NCBI RefSeq assembly: GCF_009696375.1
Contig: NZ_VUMD01000002.1
Coordinates: 248,001-312,000 of the forward strand
DNA from: Clostridium porci
Lineage (GTDB): Bacteria > Bacillota > Clostridia > Lachnospirales > Lachnospiraceae
DNA: 64,000 nucleotides
Direction: 5' to 3'
Shown: piece after piece, positions 16,590 to 27,465 of the stretch
Position numbering within the stretch: the first letter of the stretch is position 1
How the letters are laid out: every line of letters starts with the position of its first letter
Position numbers and translations under genes: made by a program
The notes under the pieces: generated by a model
What the model was told of the DNA's origin: nothing
What the model saw: the letters and a program-made list of their open reading frames with translations, nothing else
Database searches by the model: none

Positions 16590-18404
16590 ATGGCGTACGT
16601 TGATCAGAATAAAATCCGCAATTTTTGTATAATAGCACACATTGACCACGGAAAATCCACCCTTGCGGATCGCATCATTGAAAAGACCGGCCTTTTAACC
16701 AGCAGAGAAATGCAGGAGCAGGTGCTGGATAATATGGATTTGGAGCGGGAACGGGGAATTACCATCAAGTCTCAGGCAGTTCGCACCATCTATAAGGCCC
16801 AGGATGGTAATGAATATATATTTAATCTTATTGACACGCCGGGCCATGTGGATTTTAATTACGAGGTGTCACGAAGTCTGGCGGCCTGCGACGGCGCGGT
16901 TCTGGTGGTGGACGCTTCCCAGGGAATTGAGGCCCAGACCTTAGCCAATGTATATCTGGCTTTGGATCACGATCTGGATGTGTTCCCTGTAATTAATAAA
17001 ATTGACCTTCCAAGTGCGGACCCAGCCCGTGTTGCAGCTGAGATCGAGGATGTGATCGGACTGGATGCCAGCGATGCTCCCCGAATTTCCGCAAAGACAG
17101 GCGTTAATATAGAAGAAGTGCTAGAGGCTATTGTACACAAGATTCCGGCTCCTAAGGGAGACCCCAAGAAGCCCCTTCAGGCCCTGATATTTGATTCTGT
17201 TTACGATTCCTACAAGGGCGTGATTATTTTTTCGCGCATTATGGAGGGGACTGTTAAGAAGGGAACTCCGATCCGCATGATGGCTACCGGCGCGGAGGCG
17301 GATATTGTGGAGGTAGGGTATTTCGGCGCAGGCCAATTTATTCCCTGTGAGGAGTTAAGCGCGGGGATGGTAGGCTATATGACGGCAAGCATCAAAAATG
17401 TTCGGGATACGCAGGTGGGCGACACTGTAACCAACAGAACGAATCCGGCTGCTGAGCCTCTTCCAGGATATAAAAAGGTAACTCCTATGGTTTACTGCGG
17501 CCTTTACCCTGCAGACGGCGCCAAATATAATGATCTGCGGGAGGCGCTGGAGAAGCTCCAGCTAAACGATGCCTCTCTCTTTTATGAGCCTGAGACCTCA
17601 ATAGCCTTAGGCTTTGGCTTCCGCTGCGGCTTCCTAGGCCTTCTGCATCTGGAGATTATACAAGAGCGTTTAGAGCGTGAATATAATCTGGATCTAGTGA
17701 CCACAGCCCCCAGCGTCGTCTACCGTGTTCACAAAACCTCCGGGGAAACGATGGAGCTGACGAATCCTTCTAATCTGCCCGATCCTACGGAGATTGACTA
17801 TATGGAGGAGCCAATCGTCAGCGCTGAAATCATGGTGACAACAGAGTTTGTAGGTTCAATCATGACGCTATGTCAGGAACGCCGGGGCGTTTATCTGGGA
17901 ATGGAATATATGGAGACTACAAGAGCCCTGCTTAAGTACGAGCTTCCTCTCAATGAAATCATCTATGATTTCTTTGACGCTTTAAAATCCCGTTCCAGAG
18001 GTTACGCTTCCTTCGACTATGAGCTGAAGGAGTACCAGCGCTCCAGCCTTATAAAGCTGGATATCCTGGTCAATAAGGAGGAGGTGGACGCCCTTTCCTT
18101 CATTGTTCACGCGGATTCTGCATATGAGAGGGGAAGGAAGATGTGTGAGAAGCTAAAAGAGGAGATTCCCAGGCACCTGTTTGAAATTCCCATTCAGGCA
18201 GCCGCAGGCGGTAAAATAATTGCAAGAGAAACGGTAAAGGCTGTTCGCAAGGACGTTCTTGCAAAATGCTATGGAGGAGACATCAGCCGTAAGAGAAAGC
18301 TTTTAGAGAAGCAGAAGGAAGGAAAAAAGCGCATGCGCCAGATAGGAAGCGTAGAAATCCCTCAGAAGGCATTTATGAGTGTACTGAAGCTGGACGAGCA
18401 GTAA
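16590..18404 (+). CDS. lepA: Elongation factor 4 (LepA)
   Basis: A 604-aa translational GTPase, exactly family length, which back-translocates or remodels ribosomes. It begins [16 protein letters not shown] (P-loop), followed by [17 protein letters not shown] (G3), VINKIDLP (G4) and ISAKTG (G5). The LepA-specific C-terminal domain contains [17 protein letters not shown] near the end. Start has AAAGGAAC upstream. It is followed by hemW, the standard Firmicutes lepA-hemW pairing. Confidence 0.97.
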   Translation: MAYVDQNKIRNFCIIAHIDHGKSTLADRIIEKTGLLTSREMQEQVLDNMDLERERGITIKSQAVRTIYKAQDGNEYIFNLIDTPGHVDFNYEVSRSLAACDGAVLVVDASQGIEAQTLANVYLALDHDLDVFPVINKIDLPSADPARVAAEIEDVIGLDASDAPRISAKTGVNIEEVLEAIVHKIPAPKGDPKKPLQALIFDSVYDSYKGVIIFSRIMEGTVKKGTPIRMMATGAEADIVEVGYFGAGQFIPCEELSAGMVGYMTASIKNVRDTQVGDTVTNRTNPAAEPLPGYKKVTPMVYCGLYPADGAKYNDLREALEKLQLNDASLFYEPETSIALGFGFRCGFLGLLHLEIIQERLEREYNLDLVTTAPSVVYRVHKTSGETMELTNPSNLPDPTEIDYMEEPIVSAEIMVTTEFVGSIMTLCQERRGVYLGMEYMETTRALLKYELPLNEIIYDFFDALKSRSRGYASFDYELKEYQRSSLIKLDILVNKEEVDALSFIVHADSAYERGRKMCEKLKEEIPRHLFEIPIQAAAGGKIIARETVKAVRKDVLAKCYGGDISRKRKLLEKQKEGKKRMRQIGSVEIPQKAFMSVLKLDEQ

Positions 18405-18464
18405 TTCCAGTCAATGTTCGGCTATCCTATGACAGGGCGGTATGTAAAAGAGATGAAGGAAGCT

Positions 18465-19658
18465 ATGACAAATAGACAGAAGAAACCATTGGAACTGTAT
18501 GTCCATATCCCCTTTTGCGCCAGCAAATGCCTGTACTGTGATTTTCTCTCCTTTAGGGCTCTGCGCTCCGTACAGGAGGAATATATAATGCAGCTGATAA
18601 GGGAAATCCGGGCTCAGGGCGCCTGCTGCCGTGAATATCAGGTTACAACGGTTTTTATAGGAGGAGGCACTCCTTCTGTTATAGATCCCTTACTCATCCG
18701 TGATTTAATGCAGTCTCTGTTTGAGAATTTCCATATAGCTGGGGATGCGGAGATTACCATTGAGGTAAATCCGGGAACCCTGCTGCAGAGAAAGCTTCCT
18801 GTATACCGGGCGCTGGGCATCAACCGGGTAAGCATCGGCCTCCAGTCTGCCAATAACCGGGAGCTGCAGTATCTAGGAAGAATCCACACCTTCGAGGAAT
18901 TTTTAAAAAGCTTCCAGTATGCCAGAATGTCCGGATTTTCCAATATTAATATCGATTTGATGAGCAGTATTCCGGGCCAAACTATGGATTCCTGGAGAAA
19001 TACGCTGAAAAAGGTGACGATGCTGAAGCCTGAACATATTTCCGCTTACAGTCTGATTGTGGAGGAAGGAACCCCCTTTTTTGAGATGTACGGTGAAGGC
19101 GCCAACGCATGTGGGCAATCTCCCTCTCTTCCGGATGAAGATACGGAAAACAGGCTCTATCATCTGACCAGAAGCTTTCTGGCAGAGCAGGGCTATGGCC
19201 GTTATGAGATATCCAACTACTCCAGGCCCGGATGGGAATGCAGACATAATATAGGTTATTGGACTCAGATTCCATATCTTGGGCTGGGCCTTGGGGCAGC
19301 CTCCTATATAAAGGGCTGCCGCTTTGCCAACGAGCGGGATATGGATGCGTATCTTAGCCTGGATTTTAGTGAAGCCTTTCGGGACAACGCTCTGTCCTGC
19401 CTGCGTGGTGCTGTGCATCACCTTACCAGAGAGGAAAAAATGGAGGAATTTATGTTTCTGGGACTTAGGATGATAAGGGGCGTTTCAGAGCTTGAGTTTG
19501 TATCCATGTTTGGGATCAAGCTGGAGCATGTCTATGGAGCGGTGATGAAACAGCTTATAGACAACGGCCTTTTGCAGAAAAAAGGGGTGTGGATCTCCCT
19601 TACAGAGTGGGGGATGGATGTAAGTAACCTTGTTCTGAGGGAATTTCTGTTAGACTAA
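18465..19658 (+). CDS. hemW: Radical SAM heme chaperone HemW
   Basis: A 397-aa radical-SAM protein with the cluster motif CASKCLYCDF (C-x3-C-x2-C), FIGGGTPSVI, GINRVSIGLQS and a C-terminal HemN-like domain. Once annotated as an oxygen-independent coproporphyrinogen oxidase, HemW proteins act as heme chaperones. ATG 18465 is preceded by AAGGA with good spacing; the frame continues 17 codons upstream without a ribosome site. It is directly downstream of lepA. Confidence 0.92.
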   Translation: MTNRQKKPLELYVHIPFCASKCLYCDFLSFRALRSVQEEYIMQLIREIRAQGACCREYQVTTVFIGGGTPSVIDPLLIRDLMQSLFENFHIAGDAEITIEVNPGTLLQRKLPVYRALGINRVSIGLQSANNRELQYLGRIHTFEEFLKSFQYARMSGFSNINIDLMSSIPGQTMDSWRNTLKKVTMLKPEHISAYSLIVEEGTPFFEMYGEGANACGQSPSLPDEDTENRLYHLTRSFLAEQGYGRYEISNYSRPGWECRHNIGYWTQIPYLGLGLGAASYIKGCRFANERDMDAYLSLDFSEAFRDNALSCLRGAVHHLTREEKMEEFMFLGLRMIRGVSELEFVSMFGIKLEHVYGAVMKQLIDNGLLQKKGVWISLTEWGMDVSNLVLREFLLD

Positions 19659-19690
19659 GGCTGGAAGCAGGGCAGGCAAAGGGAGGAAGT

Positions 19691-20461
19691 ATGGCTGACA
19701 AAAGCATAAAAGAACAAAGCATAAGAGAACAATACCGGACGCGCTTAAACGGTCTTACAGATCCCAAATACAGGGAGTTTCACAGAAGGCTTCTGCCGGG
19801 GGTGGAGGGAGTGCTGGGAGTGAGAACTCCTGAGCTTAGAAGGCTGGCCAGGGAGCTTTTAAAGGATGGCTGGCAGGCCTATATTAGCCAGGTTTCTGAC
19901 GCATGGAGGGAAAAGGGGCAGGGGGAGGACGGCGTATACTATGATGAAATCATCCTATGGGCTTTGTGTGTGTGCGGCGGCTGCAAAACCTGGGATACAG
20001 CCAGGAGCTATGTAGAAGAATTCATTCCGGCTATTGATAATTGGGCTTCCTGCGACCTTTTTTGCAGTTCCTTGAAGCTGTCCTCCAGATACAAGGAGGA
20101 GGTCTGGGAGTTTATTCAGCCCTATCTTTTGTCTGGCAGTGAGTATGAGCTGCGCTTTGGCCTAGTTATGCTGTTGAACCATTTTGCACAACGGGCCTAT
20201 GCAAAGCAGGCCCTGGCAGCTATCGATAAAATCCGTCACGAGGGCTATTACGTCAAAATGGCTCAGGCATGGGCTATCTCCGTATATTTTGTAAAATGTC
20301 AGGAGTCCACTATGGATTATCTGCGAAATAGCCATCTGGACGATTGGACTTATAACAAAGCGCTTCAGAAAATTACAGAGTCCTGCCGGGTGGACCAGGA
20401 AACAAAGGCAGCAATCCGCAGTATGAAACGGCCTGTGAAAACCAATAGCGCCGTCAGATAG
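19691..20461 (+). CDS. AlkD-like DNA alkylation repair protein
   Basis: A 256-aa all-helical HEAT-repeat protein of the AlkC/AlkD family, which excises alkylated bases without base flipping. Recognisable parts are GVRTPELRRLARELL, the region around DNWASCDLFCSSLK (family DxWaxCD), RFGLVMLLNHF and the C-terminal NKALQKITESCRVD. ATG 19691 follows GGGAGGAAGT. Catalytic activity is not certain since family members include inactive forms. Confidence 0.85.
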   Translation: MADKSIKEQSIREQYRTRLNGLTDPKYREFHRRLLPGVEGVLGVRTPELRRLARELLKDGWQAYISQVSDAWREKGQGEDGVYYDEIILWALCVCGGCKTWDTARSYVEEFIPAIDNWASCDLFCSSLKLSSRYKEEVWEFIQPYLLSGSEYELRFGLVMLLNHFAQRAYAKQALAAIDKIRHEGYYVKMAQAWAISVYFVKCQESTMDYLRNSHLDDWTYNKALQKITESCRVDQETKAAIRSMKRPVKTNSAVR

Positions 20462-20525
20462 CCTGTGGAGCGGAGAAAATAATAATATAATCATTGTAAA
20501 AAAGAAAAGAAATATTATACGCATA

Positions 20526-20554
20526 TTGAAAATATATATGCAATATGCTATATT
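20526..20554 (+). promoter_or_regulatory. Sigma-A promoter of the glycerol operon
   Basis: TTGAAA (20526-20531), 17 bases, TATATT (20549-20554). Transcription should start near 20561, placing the terminator at 20586-20637 inside the leader RNA. Confidence 0.65.
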
Positions 20555-20585
20555 AAGTTCAGAAGAATAAGGATGCTGAGAGAAT

Positions 20586-20637
20586 GAGAGCATAGTAAGA
20601 ACAACAGAAATGTTGCTTTATGGCTATGCTCTTTTTT
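20586..20637 (+). terminator. Leader terminator of the glp operon (probable GlpP target)
   Basis: GAGCATAG (20588-20595) pairs with CTATGCTC (20624-20631); an inner CAAC/GTTG extends the stem and six T follow. It lies between the promoter and glpP, so read-through must be licensed. GlpP proteins act on such leaders when glycerol-3-phosphate is present, which suggests autogenous control of the whole operon. Confidence 0.7.
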
Positions 20638-20659
20638 ATGGGTCAAAAGGGGGAGGTTG

Positions 20660-21229
20660 ATGGAACAGAAATTTTATGATTTGATTGAGGCGAATCCGGT
20701 TATTGCGGCAGTAAAGGACATGGAGGGGTTGGATGCCTGCTGTGCCAGGGAAGAAATTAAAGTTGTATTTATCCTGTTTGGAGATATCTGTAATATCGGC
20801 AGTATTGTCCGGCAGATTAAGGCGAAAAAAAAGGCAGCAATGGTGCATATCGATTTAATCACCGGACTCAGCGGCAGAGAGGTAGCGGTGGATTTTATTA
20901 AAAGCAATACGGAGACGGACGGCATCATTTCTACAAAGCCTGCCCTTATCAAACGGGCCAGAGAATTGTCATTGCATACCACCCTGAGAATCTTCATTCT
21001 GGATTCTATGGCATTTGAAAATATCGAGAGACAGATGGCGGCAGCAAGACCGGATCTCATAGAAATTTTGCCCGGGCTAATGCCGAAGGTAATCCGCAGG
21101 GTGTGCAAGCTGGTAAAAATACCGGTGATTGCGGGGGGTCTGATATCCGATAAGGAGGATGTGATGGCAGCCCTTTCAGCAGGGGCTATTTCCGTTACCA
21201 CAACCAATCATAAGGTTTGGAGGATGTAA
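20660..21229 (+). CDS. glpP: Glycerol uptake operon antiterminator GlpP
   Basis: A 189-aa TIM-barrel-like RNA-binding antiterminator that responds to glycerol-3-phosphate. Family motifs are NPVIAAVKD near the start, VHIDLITGLSGREVAV, GIISTKPALIKRA, PDLIEILPGLMPKVI and IPVIAGGLISDKEDV. ATG 20660 follows a G-rich ribosome site (GGGGGAGG) with tight spacing; a TTG at 20657 is possible. First gene of the glp operon, behind a leader terminator. Confidence 0.92.
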   Translation: MEQKFYDLIEANPVIAAVKDMEGLDACCAREEIKVVFILFGDICNIGSIVRQIKAKKKAAMVHIDLITGLSGREVAVDFIKSNTETDGIISTKPALIKRARELSLHTTLRIFILDSMAFENIERQMAAARPDLIEILPGLMPKVIRRVCKLVKIPVIAGGLISDKEDVMAALSAGAISVTTTNHKVWRM

Positions 21230-21279
21230 TGATGGGGGACAAAACCGGTGCCTTAGGGGATAGGGATTGGTTTATGTAA

Positions 21280-22821
<1,542 letters not shown>

Positions 22822-22921
22822 GCAAAGGGGATATGGGAGGTAAGCGCTAATAAGGGGTATTTCGGCTGGGAGAAGCTGTGAAAGGCCGTAATCTGCCTGT
22901 TATTCAAAAAGGGGGTACTAT

Positions 22922-23635
22922 ATGTTAGTGTATATAGCGGAATTTTTAGGAACTATGATACTTATCCTTTTAGGTGACGGCGTTGTAGCTAACGTAACGC
23001 TGAACAAAACCGGTATGAAGGGCGCAGGCTCGATTCAAATTACTTTGGCATGGGGGTTGGCGGTTATGATTCCTGCATGTATCTTCGGAGCAGCCTCCGG
23101 AGCACATTTTAATCCGGCTCTTACCATTGCTCTGGCAGTGGACGGAAGTCTTTCGTGGTCATTGGTGCCTGGATATATGATAGCTCAGTTTTCAGGCGCA
23201 TTCTTGGGTGCGTGCCTGGTATATGTATTGTTTAAGGATCAGTTTGACGCCACAGATTCATCAGCAACCAAGCTGGGCGTCTTTTCAACCGGTCCGTCCG
23301 TACCCAGCATGGGGCGCAACATGTTGAGTGAAATAATCGGAACATTTGTGCTTGTATTTGCCATCAAGGGCATTGGACAGGTGGGAGCAGTTCCTCCAGG
23401 AGTTGATAAGTTTCTGGTGTTTGGTATTATCGTATCCATTGGAATGTCTCTGGGAGGCCTGACAGGCTATGCAATCAATCCGGCCCGTGACTTAGGACCG
23501 CGTATTGCCCATGCAGTTCTTCCAATTAAGGGTAAAGGAGCTTCCAACTGGGGCTATGCGCCTGTAGTTATTGTCGGACCGGTTGTTGGAGCAGTGGCGG
23601 GTGCATTGCTGTACAGCGCTATTCCGTGGGCATAG
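22922..23635 (+). CDS. glpF: Glycerol uptake facilitator (aquaglyceroporin)
   Basis: A 237-aa MIP-family channel with six predicted membrane spans and the two half-helix motifs HFNPALTIA and AINPARDLG. The Arg of the second NPA box and the aspartate after it (NPARD) mark a glycerol-conducting GlpF rather than a water-only channel. It provides glycerol to GlpK, encoded 100 bases upstream. A strong terminator follows. Confidence 0.94.
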   Translation: MLVYIAEFLGTMILILLGDGVVANVTLNKTGMKGAGSIQITLAWGLAVMIPACIFGAASGAHFNPALTIALAVDGSLSWSLVPGYMIAQFSGAFLGACLVYVLFKDQFDATDSSATKLGVFSTGPSVPSMGRNMLSEIIGTFVLVFAIKGIGQVGAVPPGVDKFLVFGIIVSIGMSLGGLTGYAINPARDLGPRIAHAVLPIKGKGASNWGYAPVVIVGPVVGAVAGALLYSAIPWA

Positions 23636-23716
23636 GCATTATAACAGCTGTTGCTTAAAGCAGCTCCTAGGGCGTATGCCGGGGGTAAAATTCTATAATC
23701 ATTGCGTGAGAATGGA

Positions 23717-23763
23717 GCAGGGCAAAAAGGTATGGAAGCATACCTTGTTTACCCTGCTTTTTT
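23717..23763 (+). terminator. Intrinsic terminator after glpF
   Basis: GCAGGG and CCCTGC enclose an inner stem GGTATG/CATACC with loop GAAG; six T follow. It separates glpPKF from the dehydrogenase genes, at least partly. Confidence 0.85.
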
Positions 23764-23846
23764 CAGGAGCAGCTTGAGTGCCAAAGGAGGCGCCTGGCCG
23801 GTTGCTCTACATTCTGGAAGATGAAGCAATAAGGAGGAAAATGGAT

Positions 23847-23915
23847 ATGGATGATTTGTCATATACCATAGTATATAAAACGATTGCAGCAGAAAGGAAG
23901 AAAAACTATGTATGA
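23847..23915 (+). CDS. Possible 22-aa upstream ORF overlapping glpA start
   Basis: Behind a perfect AAGGAGG (23831-23837) lies ATG 23847 (also ATG 23841 in frame), a short frame that ends in TATGTATGA and overlaps the glpA start by 8 bases. The layout would couple its translation to glpA. No homologue is known to me, and the ribosome site may simply be fortuitous. Confidence 0.35.
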   Translation: MDDLSYTIVYKTIAAERKKNYV

Positions 23916-25347
23916 CGTTATTATCATCGGGGCAGGTGTGGCCGGCTCTGCGTCAGCCAGAGAGCTTTCCCGGTATAAGATAAATGCCTGTGTTCTGGAG
24001 AAGGAGGAGGATGTATGCTGCGGAACCTCCAAGGCAAACAGCGCCATTGTACATGCGGGCTATGACGCGGCGGAGGGCTCCCTCATGGCAAAGCTGAATG
24101 TAGAGGGAAACGAGATGATGCCAAAGCTGGCAAAAGAGCTGGATTTTCCATTTAAGCAGTGCGGCTCTTTGGTAGTGTGCTTGGATGAGAAGGAGCTTCC
24201 CGGTTTGCAGGCTCTTTACGAGAGAGGCCTGAAAAACGGCGTCAGGGCTTTGGAGGTTATTACAGATAAGGGCAGGATTCACGCCATGGAGCCAAACCTG
24301 ACAGATGAGGTGGCAGGCGTTCTCTATGCGCCTACGGCCGGTATTGTATGTCCCTTTAATTTAAATATAGCGTTAGCCGAAAATGCCTGTATCAATGGGA
24401 TCGCTTTTAAATTTAACACAGAAGTAAGGCGTATTTGCAGACTAGAGGGAGGCTGGGCTCTGGAAACCAGTCAGGGATTCTATAAAGCCAAATATGTGGT
24501 CAATGCGGCCGGCCTGTACGCGGATGTGTTCCATAATATGGTCAGTGAAACCAAGATTCATATTACACCCAGACGGGGCGACTACTGTTTGCTTGACAAG
24601 AATGCGGGAAGCCATGTTTCCCACACGATTTTTGCGCTTCCTGGGAAATATGGCAAGGGCGTACTGGTATCGCCAACCGTTCACGGCAACCTGATTGTAG
24701 GGCCTACTGCTGTTGATATAACGGATAAGGAGGCTACAGCTACCACAAGGGAGGGGATGGATGAGTTGATTGAAAAGGGGGGGATGAATGTAAAGGATCT
24801 TCCTATGAGACAGGTGATCACATCCTTTGCCGGACTGCGTGCTCATGAGGACGGACACGAGTTTATAATTAAGGAGCTGGAGGACGCTCCTGGATTTGTG
24901 GACTGCGCTGGTATCGAATCGCCGGGACTTACCAGCTGTCCGGCCATCGGAAAAATGGTAGCGGAAATCCTGGCAAGAAAAATGGGGCTTGAGCTTAATC
25001 CCGGCTTTCATGGTACAAGGAAGGGAATTCTGAGTCCCAATGAATTGACAAAGAAAGAGAGAATGAAGCTGATTAAGGAAAAGCCGGCCTATGGAAATAT
25101 TGTCTGCCGCTGTGAGTTGGTAACGGAAGGAGAAATCCTGGATGCCATACACCGCCCCTTAGGAGCCCGATCCTTAGATGGAATCAAGCGCAGAACCAGA
25201 GCCGGGATGGGACGATGCCAGTCAGGCTTTTGCTCTCCTCGGTCAATGGATATTCTGCGCCGGGAGCTGGGGCTTCCTATGGGGGAGATAACCAAGGCCG
25301 GAGGGAAGTCAAAGCTTGTAGTGGGAACGAATAAGGACAGAATTTAA
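23908..25347 (+). CDS. glpA: Glycerol-3-phosphate dehydrogenase-like FAD protein with BFD domain (GlpA type)
   Basis: A 479-aa FAD-dependent oxidoreductase. The N-terminal dinucleotide fold is VIIIGAGVAGSASAREL, a DAO domain follows (CGTSKANSAIVHAGYD, SPTVHGNLIVGPTA, GIESPGLTSCPAIG), and the C-terminus is a BFD-like [2Fe-2S] domain with CRCELVTEGEI and GRCQSGFC cysteines. It oxidises glycerol-3-phosphate to dihydroxyacetone phosphate. ATG 23908 is preceded by AAAGGAAG. With the next two genes it forms the anaerobic Firmicutes dehydrogenase set. Confidence 0.88.
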   Translation: MYDVIIIGAGVAGSASARELSRYKINACVLEKEEDVCCGTSKANSAIVHAGYDAAEGSLMAKLNVEGNEMMPKLAKELDFPFKQCGSLVVCLDEKELPGLQALYERGLKNGVRALEVITDKGRIHAMEPNLTDEVAGVLYAPTAGIVCPFNLNIALAENACINGIAFKFNTEVRRICRLEGGWALETSQGFYKAKYVVNAAGLYADVFHNMVSETKIHITPRRGDYCLLDKNAGSHVSHTIFALPGKYGKGVLVSPTVHGNLIVGPTAVDITDKEATATTREGMDELIEKGGMNVKDLPMRQVITSFAGLRAHEDGHEFIIKELEDAPGFVDCAGIESPGLTSCPAIGKMVAEILARKMGLELNPGFHGTRKGILSPNELTKKERMKLIKEKPAYGNIVCRCELVTEGEILDAIHRPLGARSLDGIKRRTRAGMGRCQSGFCSPRSMDILRRELGLPMGEITKAGGKSKLVVGTNKDRI

Positions 25348-25364
25348 AAGGAGGCGCGCTTAAG

Positions 25365-26630
25365 ATGAAGGAATATGATATCGTTGTGATTGGCGGAGGG
25401 CCTGCAGGTCTGGCTGCGGCAGTAGCAGCAAGGGATAATGGAATCCAACGTATTCTTATCCTGGAACGGGACAATGAACTGGGAGGAATCCTGAATCAGT
25501 GTATTCACAATGGATTCGGATTGCATACCTTTAAGGAGGAGCTTACAGGGCCGGAGTACGCGGCCCGGTATGAGGAGCAGATTTATGAGAGGAAGATTGA
25601 GTATAAGCTGAATACTATGGTGGTGGATATCAGCCATGAGAAGGTGGTTACGGCCATGAACCGGGAGGAGGGATTGTTTGAGCTTCAGGCGGAGGCAATC
25701 ATTCTTGCTATGGGGTGCAGGGAGAGAGCCAGAGGGTCCCTTAATATTCCAGGCTACCGTCCGGCAGGTATCTTCTCCGCAGGCACAGCCCAGCGCCTGG
25801 TGAATATGGAGGGTTTCATGCCCGGACGTGAAGTGGTAATCCTGGGCTCCGGCGATATTGGGCTGATTATGGCAAGGCGTATGACGCTGGAGGGAGCCAA
25901 GGTTAAGGTAGTAGCAGAGCTGATGCCTTATTCCGGCGGATTAAAGAGAAATATCGTACAGTGTCTTGATGATTATAACATTCCGCTGAAGCTGAGCCAT
26001 ACAGTGGTGAATATCAGAGGAAAGGAACGGCTAAAAGGAGTTACCCTGGCTGCTGTGGACCAGAGGGGAAGGCCCATTCCAGGGACAGAGGAGGATTACG
26101 CCTGCGATACCCTTCTGTTGTCCGTAGGCCTGATACCTGAAAATGAGCTATCCCTTGGAATGGGAGTTAAGATAAGCCGGATCACCGCAGGCCCAGTTGT
26201 AAACGAGAGCCTGGAGACCAGCGTTGAGGGTGTATTTGCCTGTGGAAATGTGCTCCATGTCCATGATTTGGTGGATTTCGTGTCTGAGGAGGCGGCCGCA
26301 GCCGGTAAAAACGCGGCCAGGTATGTCAGAGGCGGACGGAGAGCTCATAAGGACCGGGAGATAAACCTGCAGGCCGTGGACGGAGTGCGCTACACAGTGC
26401 CCTGTACTATAAACCCGGAACGTATGGAGGATATCCAGATCGTACGCTTCCGTGTGGGAAAGGTTTATAAAAACTGCTGCATCGGAGTATACTTTAACAA
26501 TAAGCAGGCTCTGCTTAGAAAACGCCCTGTGATGGCTCCCGGCGAGATGGAGGAGATAAAGCTGGAAAAAGCACAGCTACGGTTGCATCCGGAGCTTAAA
26601 ACTATTACAATAAAGGTAGAGGAGGCGTAG
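25365..26630 (+). CDS. FAD/NAD(P)-dependent oxidoreductase, GlpB-like partner
   Basis: A 421-aa pyridine nucleotide-disulfide family flavoprotein with VVIGGGPAGLAAAVAARDNG (FAD site), a second fold EVVILGSGDIGLIMARRM for NAD(P), and a C-terminal CGNVLHVHDLVDFVSEE FAD-contact motif. It lacks the CxxC redox pair of thioredoxin reductases. In this arrangement it probably passes electrons from the GlpA-like subunit to NAD+ or another carrier. It starts 17 bases after glpA. Confidence 0.87.
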   Translation: MKEYDIVVIGGGPAGLAAAVAARDNGIQRILILERDNELGGILNQCIHNGFGLHTFKEELTGPEYAARYEEQIYERKIEYKLNTMVVDISHEKVVTAMNREEGLFELQAEAIILAMGCRERARGSLNIPGYRPAGIFSAGTAQRLVNMEGFMPGREVVILGSGDIGLIMARRMTLEGAKVKVVAELMPYSGGLKRNIVQCLDDYNIPLKLSHTVVNIRGKERLKGVTLAAVDQRGRPIPGTEEDYACDTLLLSVGLIPENELSLGMGVKISRITAGPVVNESLETSVEGVFACGNVLHVHDLVDFVSEEAAAAGKNAARYVRGGRRAHKDREINLQAVDGVRYTVPCTINPERMEDIQIVRFRVGKVYKNCCIGVYFNNKQALLRKRPVMAPGEMEEIKLEKAQLRLHPELKTITIKVEEA

Positions 26631-26633
26631 ACC

Positions 26634-26990
26634 ATGGAAAAAAGAGCGCTTATTTGTATCGGTTGTCCCATGGGCTGTCCACTGACCGTGGAACTGGAAG
26701 AAGGGGAGATATTAAAGGTAACAGGTCACACCTGTAAGCGCGGTGAGGTATATGCTAAAAAAGAAGTGCTAAGTCCTTCCAGGATTGTTACCTCTACGGT
26801 ATGGGTGGAGGACAGTAAGGCGAAGATGGTTTCTGTAAAGACGAAGGAGGACATACCAAAGGATAAAATCTTCCAGTGCATAAGAGCCCTAAAGGGCATT
26901 ACTGTGAAAGGGCCTGTCCACATAGGAGATGTGATAGTGCCTGATGTGGCAGGAACAGGAGTGGATATCATAGCTACAAAGGAAGCGTAG
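26634..26990 (+). CDS. DUF1667 protein, third subunit of the dehydrogenase set
   Basis: A 118-aa protein starting with a cysteine cluster (CIGCPMGC, then HTCKRGEVYA) that likely binds an iron-sulfur cluster, followed by the DUF1667 body (VLSPSRIVTSTVWV, KDKIFQCIRALKGI, PVHIGDVIVPDVAGTGVDIIAT). DUF1667 genes are regularly found after GlpA- and GlpB-like genes in anaerobes. It starts three bases after the previous stop. Its electron-transfer role is inferred from context. Confidence 0.88.
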   Translation: MEKRALICIGCPMGCPLTVELEEGEILKVTGHTCKRGEVYAKKEVLSPSRIVTSTVWVEDSKAKMVSVKTKEDIPKDKIFQCIRALKGITVKGPVHIGDVIVPDVAGTGVDIIATKEA

Positions 26991-27046
26991 CTGCGGGGAT
27001 GACAGACGCCCTTAGGCGGCGTCCCGTTTACCCCGGTGCTACTAAG

Positions 27047-27077
27047 GCTTTAGTTGGTTTCTAAAGCATGGCTTTTT
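27047..27077 (+). terminator. Probable terminator of the glp dehydrogenase genes
   Basis: GCTTTAG and CTAAAGC form a 7-bp stem, and five T follow after ATGGC. A separate GACGCC/GGCGTC stem lies at 27005-27023. Confidence 0.6.
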
Positions 27078-27127
27078 AATGTGATTGTGAAGGAATAAAG
27101 AGACAGATAAACATTATAATAATTGGC

Positions 27128-27146
27128 GCCGCCAGATAATGGCGGC
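27128..27146 (+). promoter_or_regulatory. Perfect stem-loop just before the Cys-repeat gene
   Basis: GCCGCCA, loop GATAA, TGGCGGC, ending 6 bases before the ribosome site. A TATAAT at 27115-27120 would put the transcription start at or just before it, so the transcript may open with this hairpin, which would stabilise it or control translation. Confidence 0.5.
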
Positions 27147-27161
27147 TGAATGGAGATTTCT

Positions 27162-27356
27162 ATGGAAAAGAAAGAACTGGACATCAATAATATGAACGGC
27201 ATAACGGAGGAAGAAGATAGGACCTGCGGCCTCAATGACATGAATTGCATGGAGGGCAGAGAAGATAAGACCTGCAGCCTTAATGACATGAATTGTGTCG
27301 AGAACGAAGCGTATAAAACTTGTAGCCTGAACGACATGAACTGCTTAGGAGAATAA
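27162..27356 (+). CDS. Small acidic peptide with four 16-residue repeats and paired cysteines
   Basis: A 64-aa product. After MEKKE it consists of four units with exact 16-residue period: units 2-4 begin CGLNDMNC, CSLNDMNC and CSLNDMNC, and unit 1 is a cysteine-free version (LDINNMNG). The spacer in each unit is acidic and ends in RT or KT. The DNA copies differ mostly at synonymous positions. ATG 27162 has GGAG at suitable spacing; ATG 27150 is an alternative. No modification enzyme or transporter is adjacent. It could be a precursor of a modified peptide or a metal-binding peptide; I do not recognise the family. Confidence 0.65.
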   Translation: MEKKELDINNMNGITEEEDRTCGLNDMNCMEGREDKTCSLNDMNCVENEAYKTCSLNDMNCLGE

Positions 27357-27465
27357 AAATAAGAAGAGTATGACCTGAATGATAGCCCCAAAGCCAAGAT
27401 CCAAGGGCCAGGGATTTGAGCAGGGTGGAAGCTTCTGAAATATTATAGAGGTTGGAAGCGATAGG

